Below are positions 53,425 through 61,002 of a stretch of DNA of 64,000 nucleotides, one piece after another. Every line of letters starts with the position of its first letter. Position 1 is the first letter of the stretch. The stretch lies in NCBI GenBank assembly GCA_016789905.1, contig JAEUQC010000172.1:62001-126000 (forward strand), written 5' to 3'. Under the pieces are notes generated by a model, which searched no databases, had not been told where the DNA came from, and was given only the letters and a program-made list of their open reading frames with translations. This stretch comes from Bryobacterales bacterium. GTDB lineage: Bacteria; Acidobacteriota; Terriglobia; Bryobacterales; Bryobacteraceae. A program made the position numbers and the translations under genes.

Positions 53425-53517
53425 TTTTGTTCAGGAAAACTTAAAAGATTGCCACAGCTTAGTGGGCGTTTGCAACTCCGCCATATTCTATTCACATTCG
53501 GGGAATACAATGTGGTC

Positions 53518-56004
53518 ATGTCTTTTCGGTTGATTTTCCTGTGTTCCGGGCTGTTGGCGGCCCAAACGGTGGAGCGCCCGGTGCGCTCGGTGACCGACCC
53601 CGGAGTGGTGACGACACGCCAATCCATCACGCCCGCCGGGGTGCCGAGCGTTTTCAACGGACGCGTTTACGGCGTGCATTTCCGCACGGCCACCGAAGTG
53701 CAGGTGCTGACCAGTGTCGGCGTCTACCGGATGGACTGGCGGCAGAACAAAGTGTTGCAGCATGTGGACACGCGTGGACGCGGCGGCATTCAGGCCATTG
53801 ACGGCGCCGATCCGGTATGGCTGATGCAGCGGGACAAAAAGGTGATGCTGCACCGGGGAACGGACAAACGGGGCGTGGAAATTGGCGCGCAGCAGGCCGG
53901 GGCGGTGCGGGAGCGCGGCGGGCGCGTATTCGCGGCGCTGGTGTTTGAAAACAAGCTAGCCGTGGCGGACGCAAGCGGCGCCGTGACGGCGAAGATCCCA
54001 GTGGGCATTGCGCCCGTGGGGCTGGCCGTGGACGCGGCCGGCGCCGTGGCCTATGTCGGCAATTGGGGCGGGCGCGTGCCGAAGGCGGGCGAATTGACGG
54101 CGCCAACCGGAACGGCGCCGGCGGCGGACCAGGTGGTGGTGGACGCCCGCGGCGTGGCGGCGAGCGGCACCGTATCCCGCGTGGACGTGGCGGCGGGAAA
54201 GGTGACGCACACCATCGCCGTGGGGCTGCACCCGACGGCGCTGGCCTGGGACGAACCGCGCGGCCGGCTGTATGTGGCCAATACGAATTCAGATTCGATT
54301 TCGGTGATCGATACGAAGACGCAGACGGTGGCGGCCACGTGGACGTTGCAGCCGTTCGCAAGGAAGGCGTTCGGCGTGGCGCCAACCGCGCTGGCCGTAT
54401 CGGCCGATGGTGCGCGGCTGTTTGTGGCCTGCGGCGGCATTAACGCGGTGATGGTGCTGAAGACGGCATCGGGCGCGGCGGAAGGCTCGATACCTTCGTT
54501 CTGGTACCCGAACAGTCTGGCCTTAAGCCCCGATGGAAAGCGGCTGGCGGTGGGCGCGTTGCTGGGCGTGGGGTCGGGCTGGAACGAGAAGCCGGAGCGG
54601 CGGTTCGTTCACGCCAACCGGGGCGCGGTGCAGGTGATCGATGTGCCGGGGACCACGCAGTTGGCCGCCTGGACGGCCGCGGTGGCGGAAAACAATCACA
54701 TGGCGGGCGCCGGCGTGGCGGTGGCGCCGTCCACGAAGCCCGTGGCGCTGCCGGCGCGCAGCGGGGACCCATCAAAGATTGAGCACGTGGTCTATATCAT
54801 CAAGGAAAACCGGACCTACGATCAGGTGTTTGGCGATATCGGCAAGGGGAACAGCGATCCGTCGCTGGTGATGTTTGGCCGCGATGTCACTCCGAATCAG
54901 CATAAGCTGGCCGAAGAGTTTGTGCTGCTGGATAATTTCTACGCCACCGGCGGCAACAGCGCCGACGGGCACCAGTGGGCGACGCAAGCCAATGAAACAG
55001 CCTATTGTTTGTGGCCCGGCTATGAAGGTCGCAGCTACCCCTACAACGGCACCGATCCGCTGGCGTATTCCTCCAGCGGGTTCCTGTGGGACTATGTGCT
55101 GGCGCGCGGGAAAACGGTGCGCATTTACGGCGAATACGCCGGCGCGCTGCCGGACGATCACACTGTGCGAAAGGAGTTATTGGCCGGTTGGGAGCGGGGC
55201 GAAAAGTACCGCGGCCGGTGGAACGTGAAAGCGCCGATCGCGAAGTTGAACACCATCCTGGCGCCTTACTTCCCCAGTTACTCGCATGGCATTCCCGATG
55301 TGGTGCGGGCGCAGCTCTTTCTGGAAGATGTAGCGCAATGGAACCAGGACGGCAAGATGCCGAACCTTTCCATTCTGCTGCTGCCGAGCGACCACACGGC
55401 GGGAACCCGCCCCGGCTCGTCCACGCCGAAATCCATGGTGGCGGACAACGATCTGGCCGTGGGGCAAATTGTGGAAGGGCTCACGAAATCGAAATTCTGG
55501 AACAAAATGGCGATTTTCGTGGTGGAGGACGACGCGCAGAACGGCGTGGACCATGTGGACGGACACCGGACAACGGCGCTGGCCATCAGCCCCTACATCA
55601 AACGCGGCCACATCGATTCCACATTCTATTCGCAGCAAAGCATGTTGAAAACGATGGAACTGATTCTGGGTGTGCCGGCGATGTCCCTGTTCGATTTGAT
55701 TGCCAATGAGATGCGGGACTCGTTCACGGAAGAGCCGGACTTCACGGCGTTCACGGCGGAGATGCCAAAGCAGTCGCTGTTCGATGTGAATCCGCCGTTG
55801 ACGGCGCTGCGAGGGAAGGCGCGGGAGGCGGCGAAAGCGTCGATGAAGATGCGTTTCGATGTGCCGGACGCCGTGCCGACGGAGAGGCTGAACAGAATTT
55901 TGTGGGGCGACATCCGGGGATGGAATACTGCGTATCCGGTGCCGCCCCGTGCTGTGTTCGCGCCGATCACGGTGGAGACCGGCGAAGAGGAGGACGAGCG
56001 CTAA
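53518..56004 (+). CDS. Secreted YVTN beta-propeller fused to an alkaline-phosphatase-superfamily phosphoesterase
   Basis: An 828-residue exported protein from the ATG at 53518 (signal peptide FRLIFLCSGLLAAQ). The first ~400 residues are a YVTN-type propeller; RLYVANTNSDSISVIDTKTQ is a clear blade. From about residue 425 a phosphoesterase domain begins with EHVVYIIKENRTYDQVFGD, the start of the phosphatidylinositol/phospholipase C-like family of the alkaline phosphatase superfamily. DDAQNGVDHVDGHRTTALA near residue 680 holds the second set of metal residues. Related propeller-phosphoesterase fusions occur in Acidobacteria and Planctomycetes. The substrate is likely a phosphodiester or phospholipid; that is inference. 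Confidence 0.85.
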   Translation: MSFRLIFLCSGLLAAQTVERPVRSVTDPGVVTTRQSITPAGVPSVFNGRVYGVHFRTATEVQVLTSVGVYRMDWRQNKVLQHVDTRGRGGIQAIDGADPVWLMQRDKKVMLHRGTDKRGVEIGAQQAGAVRERGGRVFAALVFENKLAVADASGAVTAKIPVGIAPVGLAVDAAGAVAYVGNWGGRVPKAGELTAPTGTAPAADQVVVDARGVAASGTVSRVDVAAGKVTHTIAVGLHPTALAWDEPRGRLYVANTNSDSISVIDTKTQTVAATWTLQPFARKAFGVAPTALAVSADGARLFVACGGINAVMVLKTASGAAEGSIPSFWYPNSLALSPDGKRLAVGALLGVGSGWNEKPERRFVHANRGAVQVIDVPGTTQLAAWTAAVAENNHMAGAGVAVAPSTKPVALPARSGDPSKIEHVVYIIKENRTYDQVFGDIGKGNSDPSLVMFGRDVTPNQHKLAEEFVLLDNFYATGGNSADGHQWATQANETAYCLWPGYEGRSYPYNGTDPLAYSSSGFLWDYVLARGKTVRIYGEYAGALPDDHTVRKELLAGWERGEKYRGRWNVKAPIAKLNTILAPYFPSYSHGIPDVVRAQLFLEDVAQWNQDGKMPNLSILLLPSDHTAGTRPGSSTPKSMVADNDLAVGQIVEGLTKSKFWNKMAIFVVEDDAQNGVDHVDGHRTTALAISPYIKRGHIDSTFYSQQSMLKTMELILGVPAMSLFDLIANEMRDSFTEEPDFTAFTAEMPKQSLFDVNPPLTALRGKAREAAKASMKMRFDVPDAVPTERLNRILWGDIRGWNTAYPVPPRAVFAPITVETGEEEDER

Positions 56005-56567
56005 TTCCGCTTGGCTTCGATGTCGAGCGTGATGGTGACCTCATCGCCCACCACGGCGCCGCCCGTTTCAAGCAGCCGGTTCCAGGTCAGCCCAAACTCC
56101 TTGCGGCTGATCTTCGTGGTGGCGGAGGTCCCGATCACCATGCCGCCGCCCATGCCCTTCACTTCGGGGGCCGGGGCGTCGGCATCCAGCACCACCGGCT
56201 TGGTGATGCCGTGGAGCGTGAGGTCCCCGGCGATCTTCAGCCTGCCCCCGGCTTGCGTCCACTTGGTGGAGCGGAAAGACATGGCCGGGTACTTGGCGGC
56301 GTCAAAGAAATCAGGGGATTTCAGGTGTTCGTCGCGCTTGGGCTCGTTCGTGTTGATGGTAGTGACATCGACGGTGGCTTCCACCTTGGACGCGGCCAGG
56401 TTCTTCGGGTCGTAGGTGACCTTACCGGCCACTTTAGAGAAGCTGCCGCGCACGGTGGATACCACCATGTGCCGGACGCCGAAGGTGGCGGAGCTGTGAG
56501 CCGCGTCAATCGTATAGTCCGCGCTGAAAGCGGCGACGGAGAGCAGGAAAAGAGCAGTGAAGCGCAT
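56001..56567 (-). CDS. YceI-family periplasmic protein
   Basis: A 188-residue secreted lipocalin-like protein. The signal peptide (RFTALFLLSVAAFSA) precedes DYTIDAAHSSATFGVRHM, the canonical YceI start. FFDAAKYPAMSF, DLTLHGITKPVVLD and FGLTWN near the C-terminus are further signatures. YceI proteins bind polyisoprenoids (octaprenyl-quinone-like) in their barrel and often respond to acid, base or redox stress. The ATG lies 5 bp after the NTF2-like gene's stop, with the MarR gene before it, so the three form a MarR-controlled operon by position. The stop codon overlaps the convergent phosphoesterase stop by 4 bp. Confidence 0.92.
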   Translation of the reverse strand: MRFTALFLLSVAAFSADYTIDAAHSSATFGVRHMVVSTVRGSFSKVAGKVTYDPKNLAASKVEATVDVTTINTNEPKRDEHLKSPDFFDAAKYPAMSFRSTKWTQAGGRLKIAGDLTLHGITKPVVLDADAPAPEVKGMGGGMVIGTSATTKISRKEFGLTWNRLLETGGAVVGDEVTITLDIEAKRN

Positions 56568-56572
56568 GTGCG

Positions 56573-56926
56573 TTATCCCTTGTTGTAGTAGAAGCGTTCG
56601 CGGACAATCTGCGAATCCTTCCAGGTGCGCACGGCCACCTGGGCGAGTTTGTAGCGCGCGCCGCCTTTGAACGTGACGTCCATTTCCCATTCGCTGAAAC
56701 TGGTGTCGCCATTGACGGCCGTGGAGAGGACCGCGGCGCCGTGAAATTCGGCGATGGAGTTCACGAACTGCAGTTCGCGCTCGCGGTTGACGGCCTTGCC
56801 CACGAACGGCTCCGCGGAGTTCTCCTGCATAACGACGTCTTCGGCGTAGTATCTTTCGAAGGCGCCCATGATGTCACCGCCGAGCACCTGTTGGTTCAAG
56901 GCTTGATCGAGTTCTTGTACGTTCAT
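56573..56926 (-). CDS. NTF2-like/SnoaL-type protein
   Basis: A 117-residue protein starting at the ATG at 56924-56926, four bases after the MarR stop. An N-terminal helix (VQELDQALNQQVLGGDIMGAF) is followed by the cone-shaped beta sheet: ERYYAEDVVMQENSAEPFVG, then FHGAAVLSTAVNGDTSFSEW and a last RERFYYNKG strand. This is the NTF2-like fold (SnoaL/DUF4440 group), used both for small enzymes and binding proteins. No signal peptide is present, so it is cytoplasmic. The specific activity is unknown. Its position between marR- and yceI-like genes suggests a shared stress or detoxification response. Confidence 0.8.
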   Translation of the reverse strand: MNVQELDQALNQQVLGGDIMGAFERYYAEDVVMQENSAEPFVGKAVNRERELQFVNSIAEFHGAAVLSTAVNGDTSFSEWEMDVTFKGGARYKLAQVAVRTWKDSQIVRERFYYNKG

Positions 56927-56930
56927 GTTG

Positions 56931-57428
56931 TTAGTCCTTATTCGGGTCCGATTCGGGGTAGCGGACGCGGTCCAGCAGATCGATGAGAAGATCGGCCTGC
57001 GCGCCGGTGAGTCCGCGAAACATATGCTTGTTTGCCTGACGCGCGGGCTCGTCAAGCTCGTTGATGAGGCTGGCGCCGGCCGGCGTAATGGTGCAGAACA
57101 CCTGGCGCCGGTCTTTCGTGCAGCGGCGGCGGGCGACGAACTGTTTGGCCTCCAGCTTGTCGATGAGCCGCGTGATGCCCGGGTTTCTTTCCAGCAGACG
57201 CGCGGCGATATCGAGCGTGGGTAGCCCGGCTTCGCCCGCGCCGCGCAGTATCCGCAAAACGTTGTACTGTTCGGCGGATACGCCGTGCGGAGCGATCAGC
57301 GTATCCAGCGAGCGGCGCAGTTCGTCGGCGGTTCGCAACAGAGCGAGCGCGGCGGCATGGGCGCGGTCGTGGAAAGCCTTGTTCTGTTTTATCTCTTCGC
57401 GTAAGCGGCGAACCGATGGCCGTTCCAT
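56931..57428 (-). CDS. MarR-family transcriptional regulator
   Basis: A 165-residue winged-helix regulator. The helical dimerisation N-terminus leads to LIAPHGVSAEQYNVLRILR, TLDIAARLLERNPGITRLIDKLEAK (recognition helix) and the wing RRRCTKDRRQVFCTITPAG, all standard MarR. C-terminal helices complete the dimer interface. A perfect palindrome (57452-57463) next to a possible -10 lies 24 bases upstream of the start and fits an autorepression operator. Downstream, the NTF2-like and YceI genes follow at spacings of 4 and 5 bases, so it probably controls them. The effector is unknown; phenolic or oxidative signals are usual in the family. Confidence 0.9.
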   Translation of the reverse strand: MERPSVRRLREEIKQNKAFHDRAHAAALALLRTADELRRSLDTLIAPHGVSAEQYNVLRILRGAGEAGLPTLDIAARLLERNPGITRLIDKLEAKQFVARRRCTKDRRQVFCTITPAGASLINELDEPARQANKHMFRGLTGAQADLLIDLLDRVRYPESDPNKD

Positions 57429-57444
57429 GCTTTTACTTTACTGA

Positions 57445-57463
57445 TATATAGTTGACTAGTCAA
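57445..57463 (-). promoter_or_regulatory. Candidate MarR operator and -10 box
   Basis: TTGACTAGTCAA (57452-57463) is a perfect 12-bp palindrome in an AT-rich divergent gap. On the minus strand TATATA (57445-57450) lies just downstream as a plausible -10 for the MarR gene, so bound regulator would block the promoter. No good -35 is seen at 16-18 bp spacing. The core ACTAGT also occurs in the palindrome upstream of ftsY. Confidence 0.6.
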
Positions 57464-57520
57464 TAAAAAAGAATGAAAAAATCGCCGGTCTGTTGCGCTT
57501 CCTGTTCTGGAGGGATGGCG

Positions 57521-57703
57521 ATGAAAACTCTCGATTGCAGCCGTTGCTGGTTTTCCAAGCCCAAGGCGCCTGCGAAAGGGGGCGCGGCTGACAAACGGCA
57601 CGAGTGTGCGCATCCGGAGAAGGCGCGCGTGTTAACGCCGGTGAAGCGAATGCTGAGCCCGACGGGGCTGGTGCAACTGGTCAGTTGCCCGAAGGAACGT
57701 TAA
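57521..57703 (+). CDS. Small Cys-rich protein, possible metal-binding
   Basis: A 60-residue frame. The start at 57521 is favoured by GGAGG (57509-57513) with a 7-nt spacer; an in-frame ATG at 57473 lacks a ribosome site but would add two more Cys residues. The protein contains C6-x-x-C9 (DCSRCW), a later HECAH and a C-terminal SCP, so four Cys and two His could form a zinc or iron site. No signal peptide or membrane segment is seen. It is divergent from marR across the palindromic operator and convergent with the acyl-CoA ligase (4-bp stop overlap). No family is recognised. Confidence 0.5.
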   Translation: MKTLDCSRCWFSKPKAPAKGGAADKRHECAHPEKARVLTPVKRMLSPTGLVQLVSCPKER

Positions 57704-59334
57704 ACGTCGATGGCGTCGGCGGAGTGGACCCGCTGGCGGAGCACGTATTTCTGGATCTTGCCGGTGGAGGTGCGCGGGACGGGGCCGAAGACCACGTTTT
57801 TCGGGCATTTGAAGTGCGCCATATGCTCGCGGCAGTGGGCGACGATCTCTTCGGCGGTCGCTTGCGCGCCGGGTTTCAGTTCGATGAAGGCGGCGGGCGT
57901 CTCGCCCCATTTTGCGTCCGGCTGGGCGACGACGGCGCAGGCGAGCACGCCGGGGTGTTTGTGGATCACGTCCTCCACTTCGAGCGAGGAGATGTTTTCG
58001 CCGCCGGAGATGATGATGTCTTTGGAACGGTCTTTGATCTTGATGTAGCCGTCGGGGTGGATGACGGCGAGGTCTCCGGTGTGGAACCAGCCGCCGCGAA
58101 AGACGGCACTCGTGGCGGCGGGGTTCTTCAGGTATCCCTTCATGGTGATGTTGCCGCGGAACATGATTTCGCCGATGGTTTCGCCGTCGTGGGGGACGGG
58201 TTCCATGGTGTCCGGGTTCATGACGGTAAGGCCCTCTTCGAGCGAGAAGCGAACGCCCTGGCGGCCGTTCAGGCGGGCGCGCTCGGCCAGCGGAAGCGCG
58301 TCCCATTCGGGGTGTTTGGAACAAAGCGTGGCCGGGCCGTAGGTTTCGGTGAGGCCGTAGATATGGGAGATTTTGAAGCCTCGGCGCTCCATGCCTTCGA
58401 TGACGGAGACGGGCGGAGCGGCACCGGCGATGTAGCAGTGGACTGTGTGGTTGATGCCGGTCCAGTGTTCTTCGGCGGTGGCGAGCAACATGCTGTGGAC
58501 GATGGGCGCGCCGCCAAAGTGGGTAACCCGGTGGCGGCGGATGAGCGCCAGCATTGCCACCGGATCCACCTTGCGGAGGTAGATATTCGTGCCGGCGCGG
58601 GCGGCGACGGACCAGCCATGGCACCAGCCATTGCAGTGGAAGAGGGGGACGCTCCAAAGATAGACCGGGAAGGAGTTCATGTCCCAGGCCAGGATGTTGC
58701 CCAGGGCGGCGAGGTGGGCGCCGCGGTGGTGGGTGACTACGCCCTTGGGGTCGCCGGTGGTGCCGGAGGTGTAGGAGAGGGCGATCGAGTCCCATTCGTC
58801 GGGCGGCGGCTGCCAGGGGAAGCTCTCGTCGCCGGATTCGAGGAACGCTTCGTATTCGAGGGCGCCGAGGCGGTCGCCGGGGCCGTCGTATTCGGAGTCG
58901 TCGACATCGATGACGATGGGCGGCGCCGGTGTGATGGCAAGGGCCCGGCTGATGACAGACGAGTACATGCGATCGGTGATTAGCACCTTCGCTTCGCCGT
59001 GCTGGAGCATGAAGGCGATGGTTTCCGCGTCGAGCCGGGTATTGAGCGTGTTGATGACGCCGCCGGCCATGGGAATGCCGAAGTGGGCCTCGTACATTTC
59101 GGGGGTGTTGGCGAGCATGACAGCGACGGTCGTGTTGCGCTGAACGCCGAGCCGGCGGAGGGCGGAGGCAAGGCGCCGGCAGCGTTGATAGGTTTCGCGC
59201 CAGGTGAAACTGCGCGCGCCGTGGATTCCGGAGACGCGCTGCGGATAGACCTCGGCGGCCCAGGCCAGAAAGCTGGTGGGCGTGAGTGCCGCGAAGTTGG
59301 CGGCGTTGCGGTCAAGGTGAGTGTCGAACGGCAT
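57700..59334 (-). CDS. AMP-forming acyl-CoA synthetase
   Basis: A 544-residue ANL-superfamily ligase from the ATG at 59332-59334 (a TTG at 59364 extends the frame). The phosphate loop is YTSGTTGDPKG, the A5 motif GLTETYGP, and the A7/A8 region FHTGDLAVIHPDGYIKIKD with GGENISSLEVE. The catalytic lysine is in PRTSTGKIQKYVL. It activates a carboxylic acid with ATP and transfers it to CoA. Sequence character, including the SFTWRETYQRC and LFHCNGWCHGW segments, fits the medium/long-chain or dimethylmercaptopropionate-type (DmdB-like) subgroup, but substrate is not determined. It is divergent from the ECF sigma gene; a short inverted repeat lies between. Confidence 0.92.
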   Translation of the reverse strand: MPFDTHLDRNAANFAALTPTSFLAWAAEVYPQRVSGIHGARSFTWRETYQRCRRLASALRRLGVQRNTTVAVMLANTPEMYEAHFGIPMAGGVINTLNTRLDAETIAFMLQHGEAKVLITDRMYSSVISRALAITPAPPIVIDVDDSEYDGPGDRLGALEYEAFLESGDESFPWQPPPDEWDSIALSYTSGTTGDPKGVVTHHRGAHLAALGNILAWDMNSFPVYLWSVPLFHCNGWCHGWSVAARAGTNIYLRKVDPVAMLALIRRHRVTHFGGAPIVHSMLLATAEEHWTGINHTVHCYIAGAAPPVSVIEGMERRGFKISHIYGLTETYGPATLCSKHPEWDALPLAERARLNGRQGVRFSLEEGLTVMNPDTMEPVPHDGETIGEIMFRGNITMKGYLKNPAATSAVFRGGWFHTGDLAVIHPDGYIKIKDRSKDIIISGGENISSLEVEDVIHKHPGVLACAVVAQPDAKWGETPAAFIELKPGAQATAEEIVAHCREHMAHFKCPKNVVFGPVPRTSTGKIQKYVLRQRVHSADAIDV

Positions 59335-59353
59335 TCTTGTGGGGAGCCTTGAA

Positions 59354-59369
59354 AATCGTATCAACGATT
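59354..59369. promoter_or_regulatory. Inverted repeat between acyl-CoA ligase and ECF sigma genes
   Basis: AATCGT (59354-59359) and ACGATT (59364-59369) are perfectly complementary around ATCA. The element lies 19 bp from the ligase start and 79 bp from the sigma start. A possible ECF-type promoter overlaps it on the plus strand: AAC (59363-59365) and CGTA (59383-59386) at a 17-bp spacing, which would allow sigma autoregulation. Both readings are weakly supported. Confidence 0.35.
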
Positions 59370-59447
59370 CGGGCGGTGGTGGCGTATAGAGTACAGGCAG
59401 CGGAAATGAGCGTCACGCAAATTTCGATACGGCTCCCGGAGGCGGGC

Positions 59448-59960
59448 ATGGAAGAACGCGGGCTTATCGCGCGGGCCAAGGCCGGGGATGAGCGGGCGTT
59501 TGAGGCGTTGATGGGCCAATACTCACGGCGGGTGTTGGGGATTTGCACGCGGCTGCTGGGAGAGGGCGGGGAAGCGGAGGAGGCGGCGCAGGATGTGTTC
59601 TTCCGCTTTTATCAAACGCTGGGGCAGTTCGATGAGGAACGGGCCGTGGAGCCGTGGCTGTTCCGGATTGCGTGGAATGCGTGCCGGGACCGGCTGCGGC
59701 GGCGAAAGCCGACTGTGGAGTTGACCGATGGGGTATCCTCGGTGGCGGCGCGCGGGGATGCGGGACTGGTGCTCGAAGAATTGCGAACGGCTATGGAGAG
59801 GTTGCCGGACCGGGAGCGGGCGGTGTTGATGCTGCGGGAGATTGAGGGGTTGGAGACGGAAGAGGTAGCGGCGCGGCTGGGTAGTTCGGCGGTGACGGTG
59901 CGGTCACAAATTTCACGGGCGCGGGCGCGGCTGCGTGAGTGGCTGGGAGGTGCGCGATGA
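59448..59960 (+). CDS. ECF-type RNA polymerase sigma factor
   Basis: A 170-residue sigma-70 family ECF factor. The ATG at 59448 has GGAGG with a 5-nt spacer; an upstream ATG at 59406 has none. Region 2 reads AKAGDERAFEALMGQYSRRVL, then EAEEAAQDVFFRFYQTLGQF and EPWLFRIAWNACRDRLRRR (promoter melting). Region 4 reads LPDRERAVLMLREIEGLETEEVAARLG and SAVTVRSQISRARARLREWL, binding the -35. It ends by overlapping a small membrane protein gene by 4 bp, in the position of an anti-sigma gene. The third gene carries a secretin-type N domain, so the operon probably directs an envelope response. Confidence 0.93.
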   Translation: MEERGLIARAKAGDERAFEALMGQYSRRVLGICTRLLGEGGEAEEAAQDVFFRFYQTLGQFDEERAVEPWLFRIAWNACRDRLRRRKPTVELTDGVSSVAARGDAGLVLEELRTAMERLPDRERAVLMLREIEGLETEEVAARLGSSAVTVRSQISRARARLREWLGGAR

Positions 59961-60307
59961 ACGATTTTGCTGTATCCGGCGAGGCTGTGGCACGGGTTCA
60001 TGCCAGGGTGATGGGGCGCATCCGGCGGCGGCGCATATTGCGGCGGGCCGGCATGGCGGCTGCTATCGTCGCGGCGGCGATTGTAGTTGGGTTGTGGCCG
60101 GCGCCAGTGGAACTGGAAGCGCTGGCGTTACGGATGCCGGAGGCTCCGAAGGCTCCGGTTTGGGTGGCTCCGCCGCCGCGCGTGGCGTCGATGGCGCGCC
60201 CGGCGTTGGCGGCCGCCGGCAGGCCCGCGGAGCGGATTGTGCTCTACACGGAAGATCCGGATGTGGTGATTGTGATGGTTGGTGACGCGAATGGAGGAGA
60301 AGAATGA
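59957..60307 (+). CDS. Single-span membrane protein downstream of ECF sigma (candidate anti-sigma factor)
   Basis: A 116-residue protein from the ATG at 59957, overlapping the sigma gene by 4 bp. The N-terminal 30 residues are soluble and Arg-rich (VMGRIRRRRILRRAG), followed by one membrane helix (MAAAIVAAAIVVGLW) and a Pro/Ala-rich outer segment ending with RIVLYTEDPDVVIVMV. This topology matches membrane anti-sigma factors, but the HxxxCxxC zinc motif of the ZAS family is absent and the cytoplasmic part is very short. It may be a divergent regulator or an accessory membrane protein. Its 3' end overlaps the secretin-domain gene by 4 bp. Confidence 0.7.
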   Translation: MNDFAVSGEAVARVHARVMGRIRRRRILRRAGMAAAIVAAAIVVGLWPAPVELEALALRMPEAPKAPVWVAPPPRVASMARPALAAAGRPAERIVLYTEDPDVVIVMVGDANGGEE

Positions 60308-61002
60308 AGAGTCTACGAATTGTGCTGTTATGCGCCAGTGCGCTGCTGGCGCAGGAACCGGTTTCGCGGGTGGTGCAACTGAAGCATGTTCATCCCGATA
60401 GCACCGGCGCGGTGTTGAATGTCATGTCCGCCAACAAGGTGCGCTACCAGGTGGATGGCAACCTGCGAATTGTGGTGATGCATGGCCCGCCGGAAATGGT
60501 TGGGGCGATGGAAGAGGCACTGAAGAAACTGGATGCGCCGGCGCCGCCGCCGAAGAATGTCGAACTGACATTCCATCTGCTGCTGGCCGGGCCGGAGGGA
60601 AGCGCGCAGGGGGTTCTGCCGGACCTGACTGGCGTGGTGCAGCAACTGCAAAAAACGTTCGCGTTGAAGGCGTTCCGCGTGCTGGAAACGGCCGTGGTGC
60701 GGGCGCGTGAAGGGCAGAGCCTGAATACGAGCGGCCAAATGGCGGCCCCGGCGACGAGGGACCTGAATGCCACCTATGGGCTGGAGGCAAGGCACGTATC
60801 GATCAACGGCTCCAATGTGCGGCTGGACCGGCTGCGGATGAGCCTTCGGCTGCCGAGTGGGGCGGCAAACAATTTCTACGACGCCGGGCTGCTAACCGAT
60901 ATCGATATTCGGGAAGGACAGAAAGTGGTGGTGGGAAAATCGGGCGTCGATGGCGCGGCGCAATCGATTTTCCTGGTGGTGACGGCGAAGATTGTGGATT
61001 AG
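60304..61002 (+). CDS. Secreted protein with a secretin-type N domain
   Basis: A 232-residue exported protein (signal peptide LRIVLLCASALLAQ). Residues 20-80 contain VVQLKHVHPDSTGAVLNVM and NLRIVVMHGPPEMVGAMEEAL, ending in KKLDAP; this is the N1/secretin short domain that precedes the pore in type II/III secretins. No secretin C-terminal pore domain follows. The remaining 150 residues are of unknown fold. It could be a stand-alone periplasmic ring or adaptor component, or a sensor partner of the sigma factor. It is the third gene of the ECF operon. Its stop codon overlaps the convergent isomerase-like gene by 4 bp. Confidence 0.78.
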   Translation: MKSLRIVLLCASALLAQEPVSRVVQLKHVHPDSTGAVLNVMSANKVRYQVDGNLRIVVMHGPPEMVGAMEEALKKLDAPAPPPKNVELTFHLLLAGPEGSAQGVLPDLTGVVQQLQKTFALKAFRVLETAVVRAREGQSLNTSGQMAAPATRDLNATYGLEARHVSINGSNVRLDRLRMSLRLPSGAANNFYDAGLLTDIDIREGQKVVVGKSGVDGAAQSIFLVVTAKIVD

